Shown here: positions 1 to 4,886 of the stretch, in pieces
Layout: each line of letters begins with the position of its first letter
Numbering within the stretch: the stretch's first letter is position 1
Source: Acidobacteriota bacterium
Lineage (GTDB): Bacteria; Actinomycetota; Acidimicrobiia; Acidimicrobiales; UBA8190
Length of the DNA stretch: 6,043 nucleotides
Assembly: GCA_028872975.1 (NCBI GenBank)
Contig: JAGWNV010000166.1
Location: 1-6,043, forward strand
Reading direction: 5' to 3'
The notes under the pieces: model-generated
The model's input: the letters and a program-made list of their open reading frames with translations, nothing else
Databases searched by the model: none
Told to the model about the DNA's origin: nothing
Translations under genes and position numbers: made by a program

Positions 1-408
1 CGGTGCAGGCCTGGGGGCCGTCGGGAGGGCGGTGACCTCGCTGACGGGCCGGCTCGTCACGACCCCGCTCCGGGGCCGGGCCACGGCCCGCTCCTCCTCG
101 GCCGGGCCGCCGGCGGCGGCGGCAGGGCGGGGGGCGGTGCCCGCCGGCTCCGCCGGACGCTCACCATCGGTGGCGGCCGCGGTCCGGGACGTGGCCGGCG
201 CCTTCTCGACAGGGGGCTCCTCGGGCTGGACGGCCCGGCGCAGGCCCTCGGCGTCCGCCTTCCGGCGGACGCGGTCGGCCTGGGCGTCCTCGATGGAGGA
301 CGAATGGCTCTTCACGCCGATGCCCAACGCGAGGCACAGGTCGAGCGCCTCTTTGTTCGTCAGGCCGAGCTCTCTGGCCAGCTCGTAGACGCGGATCTTC
401 TTCGGCAC
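1..408 (-). CDS. infB: Translation initiation factor IF-2, N-terminal part (runs off left edge)
   Basis: IF-2 is the cytoplasmic GTPase that places initiator fMet-tRNA on the 30S subunit and promotes subunit joining. Only the first 136 codons are here; the frame is open to base 1, so the GTPase and tRNA-binding domains lie outside. The start is GTG at 408-406, giving MPKKIRVYELARELGLTNKE, the typical opening of the IF2_N helical domain (about residues 1-54, continuing through a KSHSSSIED segment). From about residue 60 the chain becomes the Pro/Ala/Glu-rich, low-complexity linker usual in actinobacterial IF-2. The AGGAG Shine-Dalgarno (416-412) overlaps the ylxR stop codon and sits only 3 nt from the GTG, which suggests translation coupled to ylxR. 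It is the last visible gene of the rimP operon. The identity is firm from the N-terminal motif and gene order. Confidence 0.95.
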   Translation of the reverse strand, partial: MPKKIRVYELARELGLTNKEALDLCLALGIGVKSHSSSIEDAQADRVRRKADAEGLRRAVQPEEPPVEKAPATSRTAAATDGERPAEPAGTAPRPAAAAGGPAEEERAVARPRSGVVTSRPVSEVTALPTAPRPAP

Positions 409-414
409 AGGCTC

Positions 415-789
415 CTAGGTTCCTCGTTCTGCCCCCGGCCGCGCAGGGCGCCGGTCAGGCCTACCATCCTCGCACACGGCGGGGCCCGCTCCCCCGCCGA
501 CGCGTCGCGGCCCCGATGCCGCTCCTCGTCCTTCCCACACCGCCGCCTGCGGCATCCGTTCCGCCATCCGGGCCAGGGCCTCCTCGGAGATCGCCGCTCG
601 CAGCGCCCGCCCCACGGCCCGGCGCCGGAGCGCCTCCTCCAGGCAGGGGGCCGACCCCCGACACAACCACGCACCGCGTCCCCCGCCCCCGCCCACCACG
701 ACCTCGCCGCCGGGCCCCAGGCGGAGCCGGACGAGGTCCTCAGGCGGCGCGCTCCGGCGGCAGCCGATGCAGGTCCGCCGAGGCCCTAT
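415..789 (-). CDS. ylxR: YlxR family RNA-binding protein (DUF448), probable ATA start
   Basis: This small cytoplasmic protein of the YlxR/DUF448 family is encoded between nusA and infB in many bacteria. Family members are RNA-binding, and regulatory and RNase P-related roles have been reported in Firmicutes; its function here is inferred only. The product is 124 residues with the signature RTCIGCRR (residues 5-12) and GRGAWLC (37-43). Cys7, Cys10, Cys43 and Cys49 are seen. After about residue 80 there is a Gly/Arg/Pro-rich extension, making it longer than the usual 90-100 residues. The frame has no ATG, GTG or TTG near the domain start. The best start is ATA at 789-787, overlapping the nusA stop as ATAG, with GGGAGG at 801-796 six bases upstream; it yields an N-terminus normal for the family. 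The stop TAG (417-415) lies 6 nt before infB. The gene is certain; the start codon is an inference. Confidence 0.88.
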   Translation of the reverse strand: MGPRRTCIGCRRSAPPEDLVRLRLGPGGEVVVGGGGGRGAWLCRGSAPCLEEALRRRAVGRALRAAISEEALARMAERMPQAAVWEGRGAASGPRRVGGGAGPAVCEDGRPDRRPARPGAERGT

Positions 790-2120
790 GGCGCGCCTCC
801 CGTCGCCGGTTCGGCCCCGTCGCCGGCGGGCACCTCCGCGCCCGGCTCCTCGCCGGCAGCGGCCTTCCCGTCGGCCTCGGCCTTCTCGCCTGCCTCGGCA
901 GCGGCCGGTGTCTCGCCCGAGTCCTGAGCGGCCGGCTTCTCGCCCGACTCCTCGCCGGCCGGCTCGTCGCCCGTCGCTCCCGCAGCCGGCTTCTCGCCGC
1001 CGGACTCCTCGCCGGCGACGACGCGGGACCACTCGGCGGCGGAGACGGCCTCCCCGCCCTCGGCGGGCTGCCAGACCATCTCGCCGGCCTCGTTCTCGAC
1101 CCACTCCCCCTCGGCCCACTCCTCGCCGCCGCCCGCCTCCTCCTCGGCGAGCTGGGTCTCGCTCTTGATGTCGACGCGCCATCCGCTCAGGCGAGCCGCC
1201 AGACGGGCGTTCTGGCCCTCCTTCCCGATGGCGAGCGACAGCTGGTAGTCGCTCACCACCACGGTGGCGGTCCCGGTCAGGTCGTCGAGGCGGACCTCCC
1301 GGACACGAGCGGGCTGGAGGGCCGCCTGGATGAAGTCGACGGGGTCGTCGGAGAAGGGCACCACGTCGATGCGCTCGCCGCGCAGCTCGTTGGTCACCAT
1401 CCGCACCCTCGACCCCCGGGCGCCGACACAGGCACCGACCGGGTCCACGTTGGGGTCGTTGGACCAGACGGCGATCTTGGTCCGGTGTCCCGGCTCGCGC
1501 GCCGCGGCCTTGATCTCGACCACCCCGGAGGAGATCTCGGGCACCTCGAGCTCGAAGAGCCGCTTGACGAGCCCAGGGTGGCTCCGGCTCACCACGATCT
1601 GGGGTCCCTTGGTGGTCTTGCGCACCTCGACGATGTAGGCCTTCAGGCGGGCGCCGTGCTCGTAGCGTTCGTAGGGCACCTGCTCGGCCTGGGGCAGCAG
1701 GGCCTCCACCTTGCCCAGGTCGAGCAAGGTGTAGCGGTTGTCGGTCTGCTGGACGATGCCGGTGACGATGTCGCCCTCCCGGCCGGCGTACTCCTCGTAC
1801 TTGAGGTCGCGCTCGGCCTCCCTGATGCGCTGGAGGATGACCTGCTTGGCGGTCTGGGCGGCGATCCGGCCGAAGTCGTCGGGGGTGTCGTCCCACTCGC
1901 GCACGACGTTGCCGTCCTCGTCGAGCTCCTGGCCGTAGACACGGATCTCCCCCGACTCGGGGTCGATGGTCACCACCGCCTCTTCCGCCGCGCCGGGCCG
2001 GCGCTTGTAGGCGGCGACGAGCGCGTTGGCCAGGGCGTCGAGGAGGGTGTCGACGGAGATGCCCTTGTCCCGGGCGATCTGGCCCAGGGCGTCGAGGAAC
2101 TCGAAATTCATCTTGCTCAT
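786..2120 (-). CDS. nusA: Transcription termination/antitermination factor NusA
   Basis: NusA binds RNA polymerase and nascent RNA and modulates pausing, intrinsic termination and antitermination. The 444-residue product has the NusA N-terminal RNAP-binding domain (about 4-112, beginning MNFEFLDAL), an S1 domain (about 115-182), KH1 (about 200-275, loop GARG at 233-236) and KH2 (about 280-325, loop GKEG at 299-302 in LAIGKEGQNARLA). No AR1/AR2 acidic repeats as in E. coli follow. Instead there is an acidic tail (about 325-444) with four Trp residues (335, 340, 350, 364) and then a Gly/Glu/Pro/Ala tandem repeat. I chose ATG 2120 because it overlaps the rimP stop as ATGA and has AAGAAGG about 10 nt upstream; an internal ATG at 2111 lacks this. 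A longer frame back to 2213 would run through rimP and is unlikely. The gene is co-transcribed with rimP, ylxR and infB. Confidence 0.97.
   Translation of the reverse strand: MSKMNFEFLDALGQIARDKGISVDTLLDALANALVAAYKRRPGAAEEAVVTIDPESGEIRVYGQELDEDGNVVREWDDTPDDFGRIAAQTAKQVILQRIREAERDLKYEEYAGREGDIVTGIVQQTDNRYTLLDLGKVEALLPQAEQVPYERYEHGARLKAYIVEVRKTTKGPQIVVSRSHPGLVKRLFELEVPEISSGVVEIKAAAREPGHRTKIAVWSNDPNVDPVGACVGARGSRVRMVTNELRGERIDVVPFSDDPVDFIQAALQPARVREVRLDDLTGTATVVVSDYQLSLAIGKEGQNARLAARLSGWRVDIKSETQLAEEEAGGGEEWAEGEWVENEAGEMVWQPAEGGEAVSAAEWSRVVAGEESGGEKPAAGATGDEPAGEESGEKPAAQDSGETPAAAEAGEKAEADGKAAAGEEPGAEVPAGDGAEPATGGAP
787..801 (-). promoter_or_regulatory. Shine-Dalgarno plus non-canonical ATA start for ylxR
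   Basis: On the minus strand GGGAGG (801-796) is followed by a 6-nt spacer (CGCGCC) and ATA (789-787). ATA shares two bases with the nusA stop TAG (788-786). The spacing is ideal for a start codon, and translation from here begins just ahead of the conserved RTCIGC motif. An ATG in this position would turn the nusA stop TAG into TGG, so the overlap itself constrains the codon. Re-initiation by ribosomes finishing nusA is a plausible way to use such a weak start. Confidence 0.55.
876..1013 (-). repeat. 27-bp tandem repeat within the nusA 3' end
   Basis: Successive units begin at plus-strand positions 904, 931, 958 and 985 in steps of 27 bp, and the 985 unit carries a 3-bp insertion. The units at 931-959 and 985-1016 are nearly identical apart from the insertion. 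In protein they read GEESGGEKPA (NusA residues 370-379), AGATGDEPA, GEESGEKPA and AQDSGETPA, followed by a degenerate AAEAGEKAE (407-415). The reading frame is preserved throughout, as expected for a disordered tail that tolerates repeat gain and loss. Confidence 0.8.
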
Positions 2121-2647
2121 GGCGTCGTGACCTTCTTCTTCTTGTCGGTCCCCCGCCCGCCGCGCCATGGACGTCGCGACCGGGCGGCCTCGCCCGGGGA
2201 GCCGGGACCCCACTCGAACACGGTGCGGGCCCGTTCCACCTCGCCGTAGCCGAACCGGCGGGGCTCGCCGTCGTCGTGGACCAGCTCGAACCCGTCCTCG
2301 TCGGCGGCGACGAGCCTGCCGGTGACGCGCCGCTCGCCGGGCCCGCCTGCCACCAGACGGACGCTCACCTGCTCGCCCACCGCCCTCTCGAAGTGCCGGG
2401 GCGTGCGCAGGGGCCGCTCCACGCCCGGGCTCGTGACCTCCAGGGTGTAGCGCTGGCCGGGCAGGGGGTCGTGGCCGTCGAGGGCGGCCGAGACGGCCCG
2501 GGTGGCCTCGGCGATGACCTCGAGGCCGGCCCCGCCCGAGGCGTCGACGACGACGCGGACGAGGCCAGGGCGCACCTCGGCGTCGACCAGCTCCAGGCCG
2601 AGGGGAGCGACGGTGGACGCGAGCATCTCCCAGAGCTCGTCACCCAC
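2117..2647 (-). CDS. rimP: Ribosome maturation factor RimP
   Basis: RimP binds the 30S subunit during assembly and supports its maturation. The 176-residue product matches the family. The N-terminal alpha/beta domain (about 1-80) contains GLELVDAEVRPGLVRVVVD, and the signature VTSPGVERPLRTPRHF lies at residues 71-86. It is followed by the small C-terminal SH3-like barrel (about 88-145). Residues 146-176 form an Arg/Lys-rich extension ending in KKKKVTTP, longer than the family core. The start is GTG at 2647, with a strong AGGAGGTG (2662-2655) and a 7-nt spacer; no upstream in-frame start competes. This is the first gene of the operon, directly downstream of the promoter and leader in 2648-2799. 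Its stop overlaps the nusA start (ATGA), and its poly-Lys codons supply the nusA Shine-Dalgarno. Confidence 0.96.
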   Translation of the reverse strand: MGDELWEMLASTVAPLGLELVDAEVRPGLVRVVVDASGGAGLEVIAEATRAVSAALDGHDPLPGQRYTLEVTSPGVERPLRTPRHFERAVGEQVSVRLVAGGPGERRVTGRLVAADEDGFELVHDDGEPRRFGYGEVERARTVFEWGPGSPGEAARSRRPWRGGRGTDKKKKVTTP

Positions 2648-2653
2648 CTCCGC

Positions 2654-2767
2654 TCACCTCCTACACGTTCGTCTGGTCGACCATCCCCGGTCCCCGCCAC
2701 CTGGCGGGCACCGTCGCTGCGGAAAGCAGAAGCGTGGGCTGCCCGCCCACGCTCCGTCACACCACAT
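2654..2767 (-). CDS. Possible short leader ORF upstream of rimP (unproven)
   Basis: A 37-codon frame starts at ATG 2767 (or GTG 2776) shortly after the predicted transcription start, and its TGA (2656-2654) falls inside the rimP Shine-Dalgarno. The peptide would contain three Trp and four Cys (positions 3, 14, 20, 35), which is a composition seen in some leader peptides. It has no family resemblance that I can recognise and no convincing ribosome binding site. The same frame is also open upstream of the promoter, as often happens by chance at this GC content. I list it as a weak candidate only. Confidence 0.15.
   Translation of the reverse strand: MWCDGAWAGSPRFCFPQRRCPPGGGDRGWSTRRTCRR
2688..2713 (-). 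promoter_or_regulatory. Second long hairpin in the rimP leader
   Basis: CGGT-C-CCCGCC (2688-2698) pairs with GGCGGG-C-ACCG (2703-2713) around a 4-nt loop at 2699-2702, giving ten base pairs with a single mismatch. It lies between the first hairpin and the rimP Shine-Dalgarno (2662-2655). Some of the stem could be expected from GC content, but the length is notable. Its function is unknown. Confidence 0.45.
2731..2753 (-). promoter_or_regulatory. Perfect hairpin in the rimP leader (possible attenuator)
   Basis: AGCGTGGGC (2731-2739) and GCCCACGCT (2745-2753) form a perfect 9-bp inverted repeat with a 5-nt loop. In the minus-strand transcript the stem is followed by UCUGCUUUCC, a pyrimidine-rich but interrupted U-tract, so it could act as a weak intrinsic terminator or attenuator about 30 nt after the predicted start site. 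A further 4-bp stem (2717-2729) follows at once. Confidence 0.5.
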
Positions 2768-2790
2768 CCACTTCACTGAACGGCGGAGCG

Positions 2791-2799
2791 AGTATAGCA
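2791..2799 (-). promoter_or_regulatory. Extended -10 promoter for the rimP-nusA-ylxR-infB operon
   Basis: Read on the minus strand the bases are TGCTATACT: a TGn extension followed by TATACT, one mismatch from the sigma70/HrdB-type TATAAT consensus. It is an AT-rich island in a very GC-rich region. No good TTGACA-like -35 lies 16-18 nt upstream, as is usual when a TGn extension is present. It would start transcription near 2784, giving a leader of roughly 135 nt before the rimP GTG. Confidence 0.6.
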
Positions 2800-2981
2800 G
2801 TGGCCCCCAGAACCCCCTCCGGCGCCCCCGGGTCCTGGCCCGCCCCCCGGAAGGGCCCCTCCCGCTCTCGTCGCCGGGTCGGGACCATCGTCCTCCCCGG
2901 TTGCGGTGCCACGCCGGGTGGGGTCCGACGACGTGACCTTCTGCTCTATGGGCTGCTCTGGGGGCCGCTGATGCTGTAGTC

Positions 2982-3431
2982 GTGACCGCTGACGACACCG
3001 GGCTGAGCGTCCTCGACGAAGGCGAGTGCATGGCCCTCCTGGCCGGGGTCCGCGTGGGCCGGGTGGCGGTGTCGATCGGCGCCGTGCCGGCCGTCTTCCC
3101 CGTGAACTTCGGGGTCGTCGACGGCACCATCGTCTTCCGCACCGGCACCGGGACCAAGCTCGACGCCGCCACCCGCAACGCCGTGGTCGCCTTCGAGGTC
3201 GACGACCTCGACCCCCTCTACCACGAGGGCTGGAGCGTCCTCGTCGTGGGGGTGGCCGACGAGCTCACCGATCGCGCCCTCCTGCAGCGTGCCGAGGCCC
3301 TGCCGCTCTCGCCGTGGGCGCCCGGCCGGCGGGACCACTTCGTGCGGCTCCAGCCCGAATTCGTCTCGGGACGGCGGATCTTCCAGGGCGCGCCCGCCGC
3401 CAACGGCACCACCGGTGGAGGGCGCGCGTAG
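2982..3431 (+). CDS. Pyridoxamine 5'-phosphate oxidase-like FMN-binding split-barrel protein
   Basis: The 149-residue product resembles the small flavin-binding split-barrel proteins of the Pyridox_ox_2 / nitroimidazole-resistance type. An N-terminal helix segment (LSVLDEGECMALLAGVRVGRVAVS, about 8-31) leads into the barrel: PAVFPVNFGVVDGTIVFRTGTGTKLDAATRN (about 36-66), containing the RTGTGTK stretch expected to contact the flavin phosphate. FEVDDLDPLYHEGWSVLVVGVADEL (71-95) follows, with the characteristic GWSV. The substrate cannot be told from sequence; such proteins bind FMN, F420 or related cofactors, or reduce nitro compounds and other small molecules. The GTG at 2982 is the first start in the frame and gives a normal family N-terminus. 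There is no clear Shine-Dalgarno, so leaderless or weak initiation is possible. It lies 12 nt upstream of proS on the same strand and is probably co-transcribed with it. Confidence 0.8.
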   Translation: MTADDTGLSVLDEGECMALLAGVRVGRVAVSIGAVPAVFPVNFGVVDGTIVFRTGTGTKLDAATRNAVVAFEVDDLDPLYHEGWSVLVVGVADELTDRALLQRAEALPLSPWAPGRRDHFVRLQPEFVSGRRIFQGAPAANGTTGGGRA

Positions 3432-3443
3432 CATCTCGTCCTC

Positions 3444-4859
3444 ATGGCGAGCGCGCCCGTCCTCACCCCTCGGTCCCAGGACTTCCCCCGCTGGTACCAG
3501 GACGTCCTGGCCAAGGCCGAGCTGGCCGACAACGGCCCGGTGCGGGGCACCATGGTGATCCGCCCCTACGGCTATGCCATCTGGGAGCGGATCCAGGCGG
3601 AGATCGACGGGCGCATCAAGGCCCTGGGCGTCTCCAACGCCTACTTCCCCCTCTTCATCCCCGAGAGCTACCTCCACAAGGAGGCCGAGCACGTCGAGGG
3701 GTTCAGCCCCGAGCTGGCCGTGGTCACCCACGGCGGGGGCAAGGAGCTCGAGGAGCCCATCGTGGTGCGGCCCACGAGCGAGACGGTCATCAACTCCTAC
3801 TTCGCCAAGTGGATCCAGAGCCACCGCGACCTGCCCATGCTCCTCAACCAGTGGGCCAACGTGGTGCGCTGGGAGCTCCGCCCCCGGCTCTTCCTCCGCA
3901 CCACCGAGTTCCTCTGGCAGGAGGGCCACACCGCCCACGGCACCGAGGCCGAGGCCCGGGCCTTCGCCCTCCGGGTCCTCGACGAGGTCTACCGGGAGAC
4001 CATGGTCGAGGTGCTGGCCGTCCCCGTGCTGACCGGCCGCAAGACGGCCCGGGAGCGCTTCGCCGGGGCGGACACCACCTGGACCTGCGAGGGGATGATG
4101 GGTGACGGCAAGGCCCTCCAGATGGGCACCAGCCACGAGCTCGGCCAGAACTTCGCCCGGGTCTTCGACATCACCTTCCTCGACGAGACCGGCGCCCAGG
4201 CCTACGCCTGGCAGACCTCCTGGGGCGCCTCCACCCGGCTCATGGGAGCCCTCGTCATGGCCCACGGCGACGACGCCGGCCTCCGGGTGCCGCCCCGCCT
4301 GGCCCCTGTCCAGGCCGTGGTCCTCGTGGTGCGGGCCGAGGAGGCCACCGTCGAGGCCGCCCGCCGGGTCGCCGCCGAGCTCGCCGCCGCCGGGGTCCGG
4401 GTCGAGACCGACGACAAGGTGGACAGCTCCTTCGGGCGCCGGGTCGTGGGCTGGGAGCTCAAAGGGGTGCCACTTCGCGTCGAGATGGGGCCCCGGGACC
4501 TGGCCAAGGGGGAGGCCGTCCTCGTCCGGCGCCACGACGGGACGAAGGAGCCCGTGGCGCTCGGCGCCCTCGTCCCCGCCGTCCTCGACGCCCTCGAGGC
4601 GACCCAGGCGTCGATGCTCGAGGAGGCCACCGCCTTCCGGCTCGACCGCACCGTGGCCGTCGCCTCGGTGGAGGAGGCCGTCGAGGCCGCCGCCGAGGGC
4701 TTCGCCACCTTGCCCCTGGCCGCCCTGGGCCCCGACGGGGAGACGAGGGCCAACCAGGCCGGGGTGTCGGTGCGCTGCCTCGTGGGTCCCGACGGGGGCC
4801 CGCCCGCCGCCGGCGAGGACGAGGCGGCCCTGGTGGCCGTCCTGGGCCGGGCCTACTGA
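3444..4859 (+). CDS. proS: Prolyl-tRNA synthetase, archaeal/eukaryotic type
   Basis: This class II aminoacyl-tRNA synthetase attaches proline to tRNA-Pro in the cytoplasm. The 471-residue product matches the short ProRS type that lacks the bacterial editing insertion. Class II features are visible: motif 1 region YFPLFIPES (68-75), VVRPTSET (107-114), motif 2 VRWELRPRLFLRTTEFLWQEGH (141-162), TWTCEGMMGDGKALQMGTSHELGQNFA (212-238), and motif 3 with GASTRLMGALVMAHGDDAGLRVPPRLAP (261-288). The anticodon-binding domain spans about 289-395. The chain ends in Tyr471, matching the C-terminal tyrosine of this ProRS type. The C-terminal domain keeps a VRCLVG strand but lacks the usual zinc-binding cysteine pairs. 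ATG 3444 gives the standard N-terminus; no Shine-Dalgarno is well placed. TAGCAT at 3429-3434 could be a -10 for a leaderless transcript. It lies 12 nt after the flavin-protein gene. Confidence 0.97.
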   Translation: MASAPVLTPRSQDFPRWYQDVLAKAELADNGPVRGTMVIRPYGYAIWERIQAEIDGRIKALGVSNAYFPLFIPESYLHKEAEHVEGFSPELAVVTHGGGKELEEPIVVRPTSETVINSYFAKWIQSHRDLPMLLNQWANVVRWELRPRLFLRTTEFLWQEGHTAHGTEAEARAFALRVLDEVYRETMVEVLAVPVLTGRKTARERFAGADTTWTCEGMMGDGKALQMGTSHELGQNFARVFDITFLDETGAQAYAWQTSWGASTRLMGALVMAHGDDAGLRVPPRLAPVQAVVLVVRAEEATVEAARRVAAELAAAGVRVETDDKVDSSFGRRVVGWELKGVPLRVEMGPRDLAKGEAVLVRRHDGTKEPVALGALVPAVLDALEATQASMLEEATAFRLDRTVAVASVEEAVEAAAEGFATLPLAALGPDGETRANQAGVSVRCLVGPDGGPPAAGEDEAALVAVLGRAY

Positions 4860-4865
4860 GGAAGC

Positions 4866-4886
4866 GGCCGGCCCCGAGGGCCGGTC
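4866..4886. terminator. Hairpin between convergent proS and the GGDEF-EAL gene
   Basis: CCGGCCC (4868-4874) and GGGCCGG (4878-4884) form a perfect 7-bp stem around a CGA loop. It extends by a G-U pair (plus-strand transcript) and a G-C pair to 4866/4886. It begins 7 nt after the proS stop and overlaps the stop codon of the convergent gene (TGA at 4887-4885), so it could serve both directions. No U-tract follows on either strand, as is common for actinobacterial terminators. Confidence 0.55.

Larger units (their letters stand above)
2648..2981. other. Divergent intergenic region between rimP and the FMN-binding protein gene
   Basis: This 334-bp region separates the minus-strand rimP operon from the plus-strand genes. 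The part next to rimP holds an extended -10 promoter, a leader with three inverted repeats and the rimP ribosome binding site. The part from about 2800 to 2981 is GC-rich with no recognisable RNA gene. It must hold the promoter of the plus-strand gene, but I find no convincing -35/-10 pair there. TATAGC at 2793-2798 on the plus strand overlaps the minus-strand -10 and is a weak candidate. Confidence 0.7.

Noticed and set aside
790..1896. Extension of the YlxR frame upstream through nusA (total 493 codons)
   Set aside because: The upstream portion is a frame-shifted reading of nusA, Arg/Gly-rich; only the final 124 codons carry the YlxR domain.
2121..2213. Longer NusA start at GTG/ATG 2213
   Set aside because: The 31 added residues are an out-of-frame reading of the rimP 3' end and do not resemble NusA; ATG 2120 has the ATGA overlap and a Shine-Dalgarno.
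516..2249. Long plus-strand open frame (577 codons) opposite nusA and rimP
   Set aside because: It is antisense to clear nusA, ylxR and rimP coding sequence, has low-complexity Gly/Leu/Asp composition with no family motif, and is expected from high GC bias.
2648..2981. tRNA or other stable RNA gene in the intergenic region
   Set aside because: No cloverleaf or tRNA consensus boxes were found; the inverted repeats fit a leader rather than a tRNA.
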